A stretch of DNA of 64,000 nucleotides from Kalmusia sp. IMI 367209 (GCA_027946365.1 JAPEUQ010000012.1:1178001-1242000), one strand, 5' to 3'; positions 33,640 to 49,459 are shown, counted from the first letter of the stretch. The notes: generated by a model not told the origin, from the letters alone. Made by a program: numbers and translations.

Positions 33640-34578
33640 TTAGTGTTTGCGGACCGTGTCAGGTGCGCATGTGTCTGCCGGTGGTAGCAAGCGGTGATAG
33701 GCGTCTTCGCCGGCATGGACAGCTTCCCTATGCTCCAGGAAAGTCCTGATCCGTTCGTTCCGGTCGCCGGACATGGTGGCGCGTTTAGAGCGGGCGAGCT
33801 CCATGGACGCCTCTCTGTGGATTCTCTGACTATGCTCCATGGCAGACGACGTGAGCACGTTTGCCCGGGTGCCCTGCATGATACCCCCCAAAGTGACGAT
33901 GGCGAATATCAAAGACACAAAGGCAAAGTTGGTCATGTACAGGGCGCGTGGCTCTGCACCTTCCGTGCCGCTCTCCCGCTGGTACCAGCGCTCCCAGTCT
34001 TCCCACGTCGCGTTGTACCTCGGGTCGTACGTCCACTGCCTCTGCTCCGATGCCCATGTGTGCTGGGGAGGGCGGGCCGGCGTGTGGTGGTGGTGCCCCG
34101 GCCATCCCAATCCCCAGGTGTCGTAGGCCTTGCGCTTCGCATCGTCCGAGAGAATGGTATGCGCGGCGACGAGCAGGCGGTAGCGCTCCAGGCGCACGGC
34201 ATGTGGAAGGTGGGCTATCGGAGACGAGGTGGCGCAGCGATCGGGGTGGTACAGCTTCACGAGGGAGTAGAATCGGTGTTTCGTGTACTGGCCGCGTTTA
34301 CTGCAGCCCAGGATCTGGTAAGGCGTAGGAGAGCGGTGGGGAACCTCTGCCTCAGGCCAGGCCAAATCAGCGTCGCCGCAATGCGCATCCGAGGCGTCCG
34401 AAGCGTCCGAGGCCGGGACGTGCTGGGCGTAGGTGCGCGTGTGCGGCCTGGAGTCGTGTGCGAGGGCCGGACGGCATGACGTCGTGGAACCCGCGGAGGA
34501 GGGGCTGCAGTTCAAGGAATATACATGGAGGCTGCTGCTATAGGAGCCGAGGACGAGGGCATGCTTTCGCGAGAGCAT
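33640..34578 (-). CDS. mitochondrial-type J-domain protein with one membrane segment
   Basis: A single exon encodes 312 aa. The N-terminal 80 residues are Ser/Arg-rich like a mitochondrial presequence and include a DASDASDA duplication. The J domain spans about residues 85-155: SPTPYQILGCSKRG, then LVKLYHPDRC with the essential HPD, then LVAAHTILSDDAKRKAYD. A Trp-rich stretch (TYDPRYNATWEDWERWY) follows. One transmembrane helix (FAFVSLIFAIVTLGGIMQG) lies near residue 225, and the C-terminus is charged. J-proteins stimulate Hsp70 ATPase; the layout suggests an inner-membrane protein, but the partner is unknown. The promoter is shared with the divergent gene at 35259. Confidence 0.85.
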   Translation of the reverse strand: MLSRKHALVLGSYSSSLHVYSLNCSPSSAGSTTSCRPALAHDSRPHTRTYAQHVPASDASDASDAHCGDADLAWPEAEVPHRSPTPYQILGCSKRGQYTKHRFYSLVKLYHPDRCATSSPIAHLPHAVRLERYRLLVAAHTILSDDAKRKAYDTWGLGWPGHHHHTPARPPQHTWASEQRQWTYDPRYNATWEDWERWYQRESGTEGAEPRALYMTNFAFVSLIFAIVTLGGIMQGTRANVLTSSAMEHSQRIHREASMELARSKRATMSGDRNERIRTFLEHREAVHAGEDAYHRLLPPADTCAPDTVRKH

Positions 34579-35258
34579 TGTCGCGCGCCCTCATGTTTCC
34601 CGAGCACTCGTTGGCGGGCGGGGTGGGTGGGTAGGACAAGACTGGGTGCCCGGGCTTGGAGGAAAGGTGTGAGAGGTTTTGGCGGGGAGCGCATGAATGA
34701 CAGCGTCTGTGAGCCGCCATGCAGGCGGCGCTGGGCGGCCTGAACACACCAAGCCGCTTGCGCGCTAGACTGTTCACAGGCACAGGACAGCGCCCGTGAG
34801 CTCCCGTGAACGCCCATGGACTCTCCTCGCAAGACTCGTGTTTGCCGTCGACGCAGCAGGCTGTGTCAAAGTGCAGCACCCGCCATGGCTCCAAACTGCA
34901 TGCCGGCCCGTCTCCTGTTTAGTTCGCTGCGGACCTGCCGCTGAAGTGGGGGCTCGCAATGCGAGCAGCCGTTCTCGTTCACATAGAGTTTGATCTGCTA
35001 TCCACAGGGGTGCTGTCCTCGCTTCCGCATGCTTTCCATAGAGACCTGCACTTGGTGATCCTGGCGGAGAGCATGCCATGCGCTAGCACTCACCCAAAGA
35101 GACTGGGCAACGGCTTGCCGTGGCTTTCGCCATAATCTTGACCCAGCTATAAGTCTTGCTGGCGTCCTCCAGCTCCCCGCAGCGCCCCCTCAGCCTACCC
35201 ACGTCTTGCACAGCGTGGACAACCCGCTTGGCCTGCTTCAACTGCTCCTCGTGTAGCC
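34579..35258. promoter_or_regulatory. bidirectional upstream region, J-protein (-) and 372-aa protein (+)
   Basis: A 680-bp gap between divergent start codons. No TATA box or repeat stands out. Open frames inside are short and domain-free. Confidence 0.45.
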
Positions 35259-36593
35259 ATGGAACGCTCGGACGAAACAGACATGTTGAACTTGGAGAAA
35301 GAGCTAGCCGAGTCCATGGCAGACCGCCGTGGAGGCCAAGGGGAACCGCTCGCCGGGCTCTTCACCCTCACACGGCGCATGGAGAACGAGGAAGAGGAGC
35401 AGTTCGACGTCGACCTGACAATCATGGACTTCCTGGCCTACAAGGCAACCGAGCTCGTCTTCGAATGGAGGGCAAGCTCCAACCCTCACCAGTCGGATCT
35501 GCCCTCGGCCCTGGTCACCATGACGGCCGGTACGTTCCCATGGATGGCCCTCTTCTGCCTGACAGGGGAATTCTTTGCTGATGCTGCGTGCAGAGTGGAG
35601 AACCTTCCTCAAACACAAACACAGCGGCCGGCGGCTCAACAGCCAAGCCGCGTTCCGTTCACGCCTGCTCCAGTTTGCCCTGCTCTTCACCCATCGTCTG
35701 AACCACGAGCAGACGTGGACCACGGTCGAGTCGTTGAACGAGCTCCGGGCGCAGAACAGACGACGCGGTCAGTACTGGCAGCAGACGAAACATGACCCCG
35801 CGCTTCGTCACCCATTCGACACATGTAGCGAATTTCCACTCTCGGACGGCGCACTTGCCGAGAACAGGCAGAAGCGTGCCTGCTCCCTAGACCAACCGCA
35901 GGAGCGATCCCGATGGGTCACCGACTTGGAAGGAACGCCTACCCTGCACTGTCTCCTGCCACTGTTCGTAGAACTCTCCGCCGCACGACTCCAGCTGGGC
36001 GACTGGGGGCCCGGCGAGGCGTGGATGGACCTGCTTGGGCGCTTCATGCGTGTGTACTCCCAAAGATGCCCCGTTAGAAACATGCTCACCCTTTCGCCTG
36101 CCTCTAGTCCACGCTGTCCTCGAAGAGTACCTGCTCAACGGTGCCTATGGAGAAGACGCTTTCAACGCCGTCTTCGCATTCGGCTGTCCCGGGATCGAGC
36201 GTCGAGCGGGTGACGGCAACGACGTCGAAGCCATGCGCAGTCTGTTCTGCCTCGACGGCCGTCCCCTCGAGCACATGTCTGCTTGGTCCGAAGTCAAGCA
36301 GCGATGCATTGATGAGGTGACTCGCTCCCTCGTGTTCCGCGCCTGCAGCTAATCAAGTACAGCTGCTACCTCCTCGGAACTCACTCATCTCCTTTGTGCA
36401 AGCAATGCAGCGCGCTCAGGAGCGACACTCCTACGTCGACTTTGAAAGCAACCTGATATCCTTCTTGAAGCATCTACACAATGACCTCGTCAAACCCGAT
36501 CTCGTTCAAGTGGAAGAGGGACGCATTACCGTCCATGGTAACGAGCTTCCCGAGACTGATTCTCGAGACATTATCCGCCGTATGGGCCTGTAG
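35259..36593 (+). CDS. conserved hypothetical fungal protein
   Basis: Four proposed exons (35259-35529, 35594-36049, 36108-36316, 36411-36593) give 372 aa. The first three joins are in phase with good signals (GTACGT/CGTGCAG; GTGTGT/CCTCTAG). The last intron (94 nt, GTGACT donor) is less certain. The N-terminus is acidic (LEKELAESMADRR, NEEEEQFDVDL); the centre is helical with EWRTFLKHKHSGRR and LNHEQTWTTVESLNELRAQ; the end reads YVDFESNLISFLKHLHNDL. No signal peptide or membrane segment is seen. I do not recognise a characterised family; the helical content suggests a complex subunit, which is only a guess. Confidence 0.7.
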
Positions 36594-36883
36594 CAAGCTG
36601 TGGTGCAATGTTCCTCTTTCTTCTTCTTCCCAGGCTGGCACGGCACACCAATGTGCCTGGCTGTGCCTTTTTATTCTTTTGCTTTCACTCTATTCTCCAA
36701 CGTCCCCGTCCGTCCTTACGTTTTCCTTGTCGGATTCTTATGATTCGTTTCAATCTCAATACTATGTCTTAGCTGAAGGATCCCATGTCTACGACAGGGT
36801 ATTTACTACTTGACAGAAGACAAACTTTCTGTTCTTCACATTTTCGTTTTCCAGCTGAAAGAATCCTTCTATAAATCGTTACG

Positions 36884-37248
36884 ATGCTACCGCCTCATTT
36901 GCACGTCGTAAGTCCCAAGTCGAACTCAATTGCGTGGACCGTGACCATTGCGGATACGCACACAACGCAGATTCTCCTTGGATTCCCGCTCCTATTCTTT
37001 CGTTCTTCGATGCAGCCTCTGCTACATTGTTCGCAGCCGAGCAAGCGGTTCGTGATGGCGGGTTAACGGTGGGCCCTGAAGCTCTCCACTCGCCTCAAGC
37101 CTACAACAAGTTCGTTTTTCTTAAGGAACTAGCTGAACACCCAGTTTGTTGGTGCTGTTGTGCTGCCATTGTTGTACATCTCTCCCTGTTTGTATTACGA
37201 GACCATGTAAATTCGCTTTCTTGCTTCAAAGGTTTACACAGTAAATAG
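36884..37248 (+). CDS. uncertain small gene fragment
   Basis: The stretch from about 36970 reads, in one frame, a protein-like text (WIPAPILSFFDAASATLFAA, then QAVRDGGLTVGPEALHSP). Upstream an ATG at 36884 is followed by a GTAAGT donor at 36910, and an AACGCAG acceptor stands before the conserved-looking part. The simplest splice does not keep that frame, so no complete model is offered. It could be a short real gene, a relic or chance. Low confidence. Confidence 0.25.
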
Positions 37249-37872
37249 TCAGTCGGACAGTCTGAAATATTCAATCACATGTCTGACGAACAATCTGCAT
37301 GAAATCCGACTCAAATGACAAATATTGATCTCGCATTCTCCGTCTATATTGAGTCGGATCATGGTACTTTGTATAAGTATATGCAGTCTCTTCTTCCCCA
37401 TTGTATATCTAACGTATGCGTCTACCACAGAAGAAGAAGTTCTGCTGGTCGTAAACCAAGGTTGGAGGTAGAGCCAGCTTTTTTCTTCATTCTGGGTAAG
37501 GAAATTTCGCAAGTGCTGCCCAGAAATGGCATCAGTGATGAATCAAGCATGCGTCCCAGAGTGGTTCGACTAAACTAAGTTTGTACTTGGTCAATCATGG
37601 TGCGACTACATTTCCATAAACCATTATAGGCGGTTCATCGCTGGACCTATTGACACTAACAAAATTTTGATAGCCCCTTGCCTTACGCCGCATACTAGAC
37701 AGCCAAACATTGGAACATTGCTGTATATAAGACTTGGCGGTTCTAATATCTGATGACGAGATGTGCCCACAAAGGCACGATATCATATTGCCCTCTCGTT
37801 ATCAATGCAACAATGCAAACACGTGTACTAGAGCGCACTGATAACAGCACTGATCGCAAATCCCTCCCAGAG

Positions 37873-37919
<47 letters not shown>

Positions 37920-38452
37920 GAAGAAAGTGACAGTTGCGAGTGTATCGACACATCCCACATCATCATGCTATCACATTAAATCCTTACATAGTCCCGACGG
38001 ACGGTATTGATTTACTGGAAGATGTATTGCTCATAAGGAGACAATATTAGACTGGTCGTAACACGCATTCCTATGTCAGGGGGATCTCGAGAAAAGAAGA
38101 TTGATATCATTCTCTTGATTGTCATTTAAACAATTAAGTAGTTAGTTTTAGAGCATGTTAATGCTAAATGACTTTAAAGCTTCTAAAGTGGTCAAAGACG
38201 CGTTGATCTTAGCGCAATGTCCTAAAAACATCGGGGGCGATACGTCTGATGGCAGTCGGTAAAAACACTTCCGTCGGACATGTGAGGACTAGTCATGTGA
38301 TCGGGAGAATTTTGATGATATATGTCATCTAATTGAGAAGTTTTAGCACGTCAAATACACGCTTCCTATGCAGGTACCTAGTCCTCTCAAACGCCGTAGT
38401 CCCGTCCTATGCCAGCCATGCCGCCGTCATATCTCATTCACGTGGTATCACT
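37249..38452. other. AT-rich intergenic with CA microsatellite
   Basis: About 1.2 kb with no supportable frame. It contains the long CA repeat listed separately; the rest is AT-rich unique sequence. Confidence 0.55.
37874..37918 (+). repeat. (CA)n dinucleotide microsatellite
   Basis: Roughly 22 uninterrupted CA units. It is the longest perfect simple repeat in the window and likely length-variable between strains. Confidence 0.95.
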
Positions 38453-39443
38453 CTAAGCAGGCTGTTCAAATGCCCTTCTCACTACTCTCGAGAATTCTGC
38501 AAGTGACATTAGCGTAGTCGACCAAGGCCCACGAGTAAACCACTTACGGTCGAACTTGACATTTTCCCGGACAACGGTGCCCTTGGCCTCATTATCTTTG
38601 TTGATCGGTACCTTGATCTTATCGCCATCGACGTTCCATCCGCACACCGTCCCGACGAAATGCTCAAACTCCTTGCCCTGGAGATCCAACCAGCTTTCTA
38701 AAATGCTCCTGTCGACTTCCCGTATTGATTGGCTCACTGTCGCCGCAATGCGTACACGCATCAGCTCCTCAAAGCCCGACACATCAGCCACTAAGTCGGC
38801 ATATAGATCGTCTGAGTCAAGCGTCGACCAGAATGAAGAATAGTCGGCGCCCTCGAGCAGGTTCTTGAGGACATTGAGCTTTTGCACGGCCTCGGATAGA
38901 GGCGCATCGCCAGCAGCGGGTGTATGAGAAGAGGTAGAGAGGGGCGCGAGAGTGTGGCTGGGTAGGAGGGCGAGGCAGAGCGAGAAATCGGGGGTGGGAA
39001 AGACGGTGAGGGCTTTGACGAGGATGTTGGTGATAGTCTCGTCGCGCGTAAGGTGCGGATTGAATTGATATCTATACCGTTCTTATCAGCAAGAAAGCAA
39101 AGTCATGTCAAATGATCAATATGTGGGGTTGGTGCTTTCAGATAGAGCTAATAATTGAACTTCAGCGGGCGGAGGGATTCAGTCTCCGACCCCTCGGGTA
39201 ATAGGAAACGTTGTGGTTGTTTATTCATCATACGAGCATCTCTCAAGATAAATCGAAAGGGAACTTGACGTACAGCTTCAATAGGGCGAGGTTGGCGTAG
39301 CAGTCGTACGTTTGGCTCTCGCACTGCTGCATGACATAGTCCTGGAACACGGCCGTCGTCTCAGGGTTATACCGGTCGAGTCCGTTGAGGATCTGGTCGA
39401 TATGCTCTGGCCTGTCCGGCGCAAAGTCGAAGGGGGCGCCCAT
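38453..39443 (-). CDS. translation initiation factor eIF3 subunit k
   Basis: Three exons (39443-39274, 39071-38548, 38496-38453) encode 245 aa, the normal eIF3k length. [19 protein letters not shown] and LDRYNPE open the protein, with [18 protein letters not shown] crossing the first splice. [13 protein letters not shown] and the PCI-like winged-helix region ([19 protein letters not shown]) follow, ending [12 protein letters not shown]. The first intron is long (202 nt); its GTACGT donor and TATAG acceptor are the only pair that restores [10 protein letters not shown]. eIF3k is a peripheral subunit of the eIF3 complex on the 40S ribosome, paired with eIF3l, and is dispensable in several fungi. 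Confidence 0.95.
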
Positions 39444-39974
39444 GGTGAAGTTGCCTGGTTTGGATGTGCGACGCTCTTTGGTGTTGAAGCCTTCGCGAAT
39501 TTCGAGTGCGGGCACATAAAATTATGTAAGCGGGGCACGGCTGCGCCACATCGCCAGCCACGAGTTAAGAGCCTCCGCTTGTTTTCATTTACGACCACAT
39601 GTTACAAAAACAAGACCAGGCGCCTACATGAGCTAAGCCAGCTGCAAAAGTTGAATACGATCTGCAGATTCATTCAGCCTCAGGTAGACCATCCAATCAC
39701 ATGTTACAATATGGAGGTTGTCCTTGTCCCACATGACGCTCAAGGTTACCTAGGTAATCTACCATATGTAAAGAAAAGCGAGCGCTTGCATCATACACAG
39801 CGAACTATGTCAAGTCTCATCTATAGGGTGTTGGGATCACGGGAGATATCGTCTCGAGGGATGAGTTGAAAACAGCATATACCTGATCATAACTGTTCGT
39901 TGAAAAAAAGCCTTACGAATGAATAGACCTGTTGAAGTAATGGTCTTTCCGAACGACGGATTTGGTATCCTACA
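39444..39974. other. intergenic, nothing recognised
   Basis: About 0.5 kb upstream of eIF3k and downstream of the 383-aa gene, both on the minus strand. No supported frame or signal seen. Confidence 0.5.
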
Positions 39975-41185
39975 TCAACCAGACCACAGCCACCACCCAC
40001 CCCTGTTCCTGGCCTCCGCATCTGAATGAACCTCTTGACCGTGTGTAGTTACAGGGTTTTGACCTCCTCTGAGCTCCCGGAGGTCTATCATGTTAGAACG
40101 CAATACTTGGCGGGATAACGGAGAATATAAATGATCTACTTACAAGCGACCACCTCTTCTCTATTCGGCCAGTCCTTCGTCAGCGCATTTTCAGTAGTTG
40201 CTGTACTCCTCTCGATCTGCATTCTCTCTTTCTCTAATGTTTCCCCACAACGGAGCTCGACTTCGACTTTCCCATCCACCTGAATGTCTTGCAGCGTCTC
40301 AAGGATTTGACTCGTCTCGTTAGTAATAAAAGCCGAAGGATCTCTTCTCGACAAAATTACTCGAAGCGCCGCAAGGGCGTCTCGTTCACAACCCTCATCT
40401 TTCTCGCCTATTTGAAGTCCTGACAGACTACCCGTCTTGTCTTGATTCTCGATCTGCTTTCCTAGCTCTCGAATCGCACCTTTACCCAGCTTCCGTCCTT
40501 GTATATAGGCTACACAGATAGCCAGACATTTCCTGATCGCATCCCATTCCTCTTTCTCGAAACCTCTTCTCACCAGACTATGCAACTCGCCCGTTGAAGT
40601 GTCGATATTCGTGTTTACAGTGGGTGCCGCCACCACAATTTCAATCTTCTCGGCGCGTCTCAGTACATTTTGAATACACCGTTTCGGTCCCGTGAGGTTA
40701 CCCGCCCAGTCATGGTGTAGCCAGAAATGCGCTGTTGGCCCGCCAGAGAGAAGCGTAATATTAAATGTCGCATGCTTCAACACAATTATTTGACAAGCTC
40801 TTTGAAGTGATTTGCAAGTGAGAAAGATGGGCGGAGTCGGAGTGGATGCAAGATGTAGCGTACAGCCGTCTGGCAGAGGGCTATACGGAAAGTTTAAAGA
40901 GATTTTCTGTGGCAATTCAAGGGCAAAAAAGAGAATCCTGTTCAAAACTGTGTCAGGAAGATTGAATAACAGCGACCTCTGTATTGGTAGGTGCTGCTGC
41001 GGTGCATGCGTTGCGGTCTGGAGAGCCAAGCGTTTAGAAAAAAGTCGACTTAGACGAGAGCGCTTTGATACCTTTTTCGCTTCTGGAATAGGTTCGGGAG
41101 CCGCTGTCGTAATGGCTGCTGAAGCATCTGTACGAAGATTGAAGTTTCGACGACGGGGCGCGAGAATATGTCCTGTCGACGCCAT
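39975..41185 (-). CDS. F-box-like hypothetical protein
   Basis: Two exons (41185-40144, 40084-39975; 59-nt intron, GTAAGT donor, TTCTAAC branch) encode 383 aa. Reading through the donor would stop after VVACK. Splicing extends it to VVAYLRELRGGQNP and a Trp-rich end, keeping phase. Near residue 75, LPDTVLNRILFFALELP looks like the first helices of an F-box. IFLTCKSLQRACQIIVLKHA then resembles the cysteine/arginine turn seen in fungal F-box-like proteins. The N-terminus is basic (KRSRLSRLFSKR), possibly nuclear targeting. Function unknown; the F-box assignment is inference. Confidence 0.7.
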
Positions 41186-42975
41186 GTTCTTAGATTGACC
41201 TGACTGGGGTTGACGGATTGATTTGATACTGAGTGAGATTAAAAAGGGCTTTCAGAGGATTTTAATATCCTCAAAAGTAAAAATGCCTAAGTGAAGAGCC
41301 AACTAATATATTTTATGACTGCTGCCTAACGAGCGGGTGGCTGAGAAATGCACTGCCAGCAAACGCCTTGTGACAAACAGTCGTGGTCAAGGATTGAAAA
41401 CATAGCAAGCATAGAATAAAATAGATTTTCGTCCTTTGAACTCCAGACTTTAGATAAAGATTTACTCATACCCAAGCTTGCGACTAGGCTATTGTTCTCT
41501 GTGAGCTCTGCGGACACCTGCACAGCATCTCGGTGTGGCGCAGCACCTCGCTTACACGAAGGTTCCTACATGATTTCCACCATCTGATAATACTCACTCT
41601 GTGTTTAAGTCACCACTTTGGTACGTGCACTATGTTTCTGGAGTAAAATTCGCCTTGTGTAAAGGTGAGGAAGATGAGCACTGGTCAGGGTTTGGGAGTG
41701 CATGACTCTATATGATAAAATTTGAGCCAGTATGATGAAGTGTACATGAGATGCTATTGTGTGGAATCCGACTAGAAGTAAATGAATAGTTATTACCAAG
41801 AGTTATACCGCAGCGAAATCCGTTGCCCTGGTATTCAAGGGTCAACGACAATGCCATCCACACCCACGACAAATTATACGTCAAACGCAGCTGAAGGAAC
41901 ACACGAACACTGTCACCAGAGAAATATTTTCTCGCTCTCTAAAAAATCTCCTGACTTGTTTCTTCTCGTTTGCGCGTTGTGCGCACCACTTATAACTATA
42001 TAGGAAGTAACTTTGTCTTTTCGTTCTCAAGGATTTTGATCGTTTATATCATAAGGATGTTCGAATAGATTTGATAAGCATACTATATAATTCAAGCTGG
42101 AGCTCACGTTTGTAGCCTATCACATTAATTATCCGACCGAGGAAAAGAGATGACTAGGAGGCATTTTGAGAAGCAGCAAGACCTTGCCAGTCTGAGGGCT
42201 ACTTGAAGGGTTCGATGGACCGGATCATCTTCCTCTGTTATCTTTGGAATGCTGATATCATTCTCTTCGAGCTCTAAAGACGAAGTGTCTTATTTCCAAG
42301 GGCCTCTTTAGTTCTTTGAGGGCCAAATTTTTGCTATAGGCATGGGCGGTGTTTTCTCAATATTGGCTATAGCTATCTTGACCTAAAGTGATTTGAACAT
42401 TAGCTTGTCTAACATTGAGTACCGCCACAATAGTGAGATATGAGCAAGAGTGGGTATGGAAAGATTCACGTGTTGGTTCACACTACCCCAGGTATTGGTA
42501 GTATCGCGCTTGCCAAGGTCTCACAATTGTCAATGTGGATTCAAAGCACGACGGTGAGTTTGCTTCATTCAATCTATTTGACATCGCCCATAGGCGGCGA
42601 ATAGCTAAACTGTGACACAATTTGTAAATAGTATCCTTCTGCTATCGATAAACCGAGTCATTTGATACATAAGTTATTATTAAGCTACCCAAATAAATCG
42701 ATATGCTCGAATGTCTCTTCGCTTCATAAACACTTACAAGAACGATACACGACTTTCCTGGGTTCAAGGGAAGGGAAGTGAAGTTTAGAGTGCGAGTGGG
42801 AAGTAGCGATAGAGGGGCGGGCTAGCCCCTATAAGGGCAAGTCCTTCGCTTAACTAGGCCGGCCACGCTCCCCTCCAAATTCAGTTTCGCGACCGGAGCT
42901 CGAACATTTTCCTCAACCTCCCTCTCCCTTCAAAGAAACCGGATCAGTTGAGACAGACTACCTCCCGCACTAGCC
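41186..42975. other. AT-rich intergenic, uL11 promoter at right end
   Basis: About 1.8 kb with no supportable gene. A short frame at 42440 (MSKSGYGKIHVLVHTTPGIG, followed by a GTGAGT) is protein-like but lacks a continuation. The last 150 bp are GC-richer with a CCCCTATAAGGG element and a CT-rich leader, consistent with a ribosomal protein promoter. Confidence 0.5.
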
Positions 42976-43639
42976 ATGCGTGAGTATCGTCCTTCTGGTC
43001 GGCTACTACAGCCTGGCTAAATATGCGCAGCTCCCAAAATCGATCCTTCCGAGGTCAAGGTCATCCACCTACGAGCCACTGGTGGTGAAGTCGGTGCCTC
43101 CTCCGCGCTCGCTCCTAAGATCGGTCCGCTCGGTCTTTCGCCGAAGAGTACGTTTGCCAAGTTGCTGAAGAAGTGCAGTGAATTGGACTCATGGCTGATT
43201 TTGCGCAGAGGTCGGTGAAGATATCGCCAAGGCGACTGGCGACTGGAAGGGTCTCCGCGTCACGGTCAAGTTGACCATCCAGAACCGTCAGGCTCAGGTT
43301 TCCGTCGTGCCATCCGCTTCGTCCCTCGTTATCAAGGCCCTCAAGGAGCCCCCGCGGGACAGGAAGAAGGAGAAGAACATCAAGCACACCAAGAGCATTC
43401 CCCTTGATGAGATCATTAACATTGCTCGCACCATGCGCTTCAAGTCCATGGCCAAGGACCTGAAGGGTACTGTCAAGGAGATTCTCGGTACCGCCTTCAG
43501 CACTGGCTGCCAGGTTGACGGCCGTAGCCCCAAGGATATTTCCGATGACATTGAGTCTGGTGAAATTGAGAGTACGTGCGACGGTTTTGTGCGATGTGGA
43601 ACGCCAACGCTAACATAGTTTGCAGTCCCCGAAGAGTAA
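42976..43639 (+). CDS. 60S ribosomal protein L12 (uL11)
   Basis: Four exons (42976-42979, 43031-43147, 43209-43571, 43626-43639) encode 165 aa, the expected length. Exon 1 is only ATG plus one base, and the last exon is 14 nt. The product starts [20 protein letters not shown], followed by [20 protein letters not shown] and the rRNA-binding C-terminal domain ([31 protein letters not shown]), ending EIEIPEE. uL11 sits at the base of the ribosomal P-stalk and contacts the 25S GTPase-associated centre. All three short introns are phase-consistent. Expression is presumably high and constitutive. Confidence 0.97.
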
Positions 43640-44202
43640 ATGGGCACAAGCGAAGTACTGCGAAATGAAGGGATGATTACGGAATAGAGGGCTATACATA
43701 GCTTCAATGAGGATGACTTGCACTTTATGAGGATAAAATCCCAAAGGGTGTTGCACAGCTTGGGCGTTAACGGTGTCTCCAAAAGTGAATCTTGGATGGG
43801 CTTTCTCAAGCAATAAGATACCTCGTCCCGCAGACGATTGCAATGCACGATCGTGATACTCTTCATGTCTCACTCTGTCCAAGTCCCCAACTGTGCAATG
43901 TTGAGCTTTTAAATATGTGATATTCGATTGGTGAACTTGAAGTTAGAGCAGGCGACGAAAGAAACCAGTCACCGTAACAGCTTGAACGGGAACTTGGGTA
44001 GTTTCGCAATCGCAAAGTCAGGGTCTTTTCGTCGCCCAATGTGGCATTAGCGAACCGCGAGAGTGTTCCCGTCACGTGTGCGCTTTGGCCCCAGAGGCGC
44101 GCGTTCGCCGTGCAACACCTCCGAGCGCTCCGCCGGGAGCCCGTACAAGCAGCGTTATCACGCACCCGCCATGCTGGCCAACATTCTTTTTGTGCTGACA
44201 GT
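43640..44202. other. intergenic, nothing recognised
   Basis: About 0.56 kb between two plus-strand genes. Minus-strand frames (43294-43866) are shadows of uL11 exon 3 and its 3' UTR. Confidence 0.55.
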
Positions 44203-45473
44203 ATGCGTCGAAGGCGCTCAGATGAGCTCCCGCGGTTCGTGAGGGACGCGCAACCGCGGCCATTTCGATGGCGACGCCGTTTTTGGCTCTACATTGTTGC
44301 CTTTCTTTTTGTCTGTTGGATACTGTACCCAGGCCATACACGCCTTGACAATAGCAATACTCCGAGGATAGGCTGGTCGAGATATGCATACAGTCTGTAT
44401 GCAACAGACAGCGCGACCCTATGCCACGCGTTGCTTTTATTCAACTCCCTCAGCCAGCATGGTAGCCGGGCAGATCGTGTACTTTTTTACCCGCGACACT
44501 GGGATTTGACGATATCTGACTCGAGAGACCGCGATAGCCAGCTGCTTGTCATGGCCCGTGACAAGTTCAAGGTCAAGCTGCATCCAATTACGTTGCTGAC
44601 CGTCGAGGGTCGGACGACAGGTACTTGCACCGCGTCGTTTCCAAACCAAGCACTGACAGTTTGTGCCTTCTAGCTGAATGGACGGGCACTTGGGATAAGT
44701 CAGTCACGAAGTTCATGGCCTTTTCCCTCGCATACTATGACCGCGTCATTGCGCTCGACTCGGACATCACGTTGCTCTCCTCACTCGACGAGCTGTTTCT
44801 ACTACCTCAAACACCGATTGCCATGCCGCGGGCGTACTGGTACGAAACTGTGCCGCGCCCACTCACCTCGCTCCTCATGGTCATCAAGCCGGACTTGGAG
44901 GAGTTCCAGAGGTTCAAGGACATTATCAACGGAGGCGGCAATACTATGCTCGTGGGCGCGCACAAGTTCGACATGGAATTGGTCAATGACCGTTTTGAGG
45001 AGAGCGCGATGGTATTGCCCCACCGGCCGTACGCCCTGCTGACGGGAGAGTTTCGGCGGCACAACCATTCTGCGTACCTCGGGAACACATTCGAGGAGTG
45101 GGATCCCGAAAGAGCGCTCAAAGAGGCGAAGCTCGTACATTTCAGCGACTGGCCGCTGCCGAAGCCGTGGATTATGTGGCCGGCCGAAGGTCTTGCAGAG
45201 ATTCAGCCTGATTGTGGCGGCAGCCATGAGGGGACCTGTGCCGAGAGAACTCTCTGGAAGCATCTATACGATGACTTCAGGCAGAGGCGCAAAGGCATTT
45301 GCCGTCTGCTCAGCGTACCTGCGCCAGACTGGAATAGAATCAAAGGCACCAAGGGCAAAACGCAATCTGCGAACGTTACAGATGGCACATCACAGGAGGC
45401 GCCGCAGGTTGAAGGCCAGGGTGACGCTCGTAGCGACTCCGGCGCTGAGCAGACCGTTGGACATGACGTGTAA
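44203..45473 (+). CDS. Golgi GT8-type glycosyltransferase, Gnt1-like
   Basis: Two exons (44203-44620, 44674-45473; 53-nt intron with CACTGACAG branch) encode 405 aa. It has type II membrane topology: a short basic cytosolic tail (MRRRRSDELPRF), one transmembrane anchor (FWLYIVAFLFVCWILYP), then a luminal domain. The catalytic part has YATDSATLCHALLLFNSL, FMAFSLAYYDRVIALDSDIT with the metal-binding DSD, and VHFSDWPLPKPW near the end, as in glycogenin-like family 8 enzymes. Relatives in fungi are annotated as glucose/N-acetylglucosaminyltransferases modifying N-glycans; donor and acceptor here are inferred only. The C-terminal 50 residues are low complexity. Confidence 0.88.
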
Positions 45474-48834
<3,361 letters not shown>

Positions 48835-49459
48835 TTATCATATGCATAGCATATTGAAAGGCGTTTGGGAACGTTTGCATGGAATATTTAGGGTTTGGAT
48901 TCGACTTCGTGGCTAATGGAGCTTATACACAAATACTCGCGATGAAAAAGAGTAGAGCTGGAGTTGGTTTTCGATACATTTCTTGTGCATATATTTATAC
49001 CCATTCATAGACATTATTACTATATCAAGGATCCTACCCAGCAGTCTTCCAATTTCAGCTTTTTACTCGTCTCGTTGTCTGCGGCATCACTCGGCCATCG
49101 TTAGCTAGCTCGAGCCTTTGTTGTTCTTCCCTTTCTTCAAGCAATATTTTCACCAATGTATCGCTGCTTTCACAGATGCAAATATGCACTATCCTGTGGC
49201 ATTCATTCTCATTGAAGCACATTAGTTCTCCTCTACCTCATCCATGCCATACCGCCTACATCACTTGTCCCTTCAAGAATCACGAATCCGCCCATGGACA
49301 AGATACGTATACTGACATTCAAATGCGGACATCTTCAATATTAGCGGCGCAGCTTGATCTTTGACTGACATTTGAAATCGAAAGCCACTCAGCCTCTTGT
49401 TCACAGGAATACATTTCGTACCAACATCGCTATATCTCACATACTCTATCGAATATCTC
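48835..49459. other. intergenic, nothing recognised
   Basis: 3' flank of the hexosaminidase gene; AT-rich. Frames are short and unsupported. Confidence 0.5.

Noticed and set aside
37874..37918. CA repeat as a telomere-like or CRISPR-like array
   Set aside because: It is a simple dinucleotide microsatellite without spacers or telomeric units.
42440..42560. Short protein-like frame MSKSGYGKIHVLVHTTPG
   Set aside because: Followed by a GTGAGT but no convincing downstream exon; too short to call.
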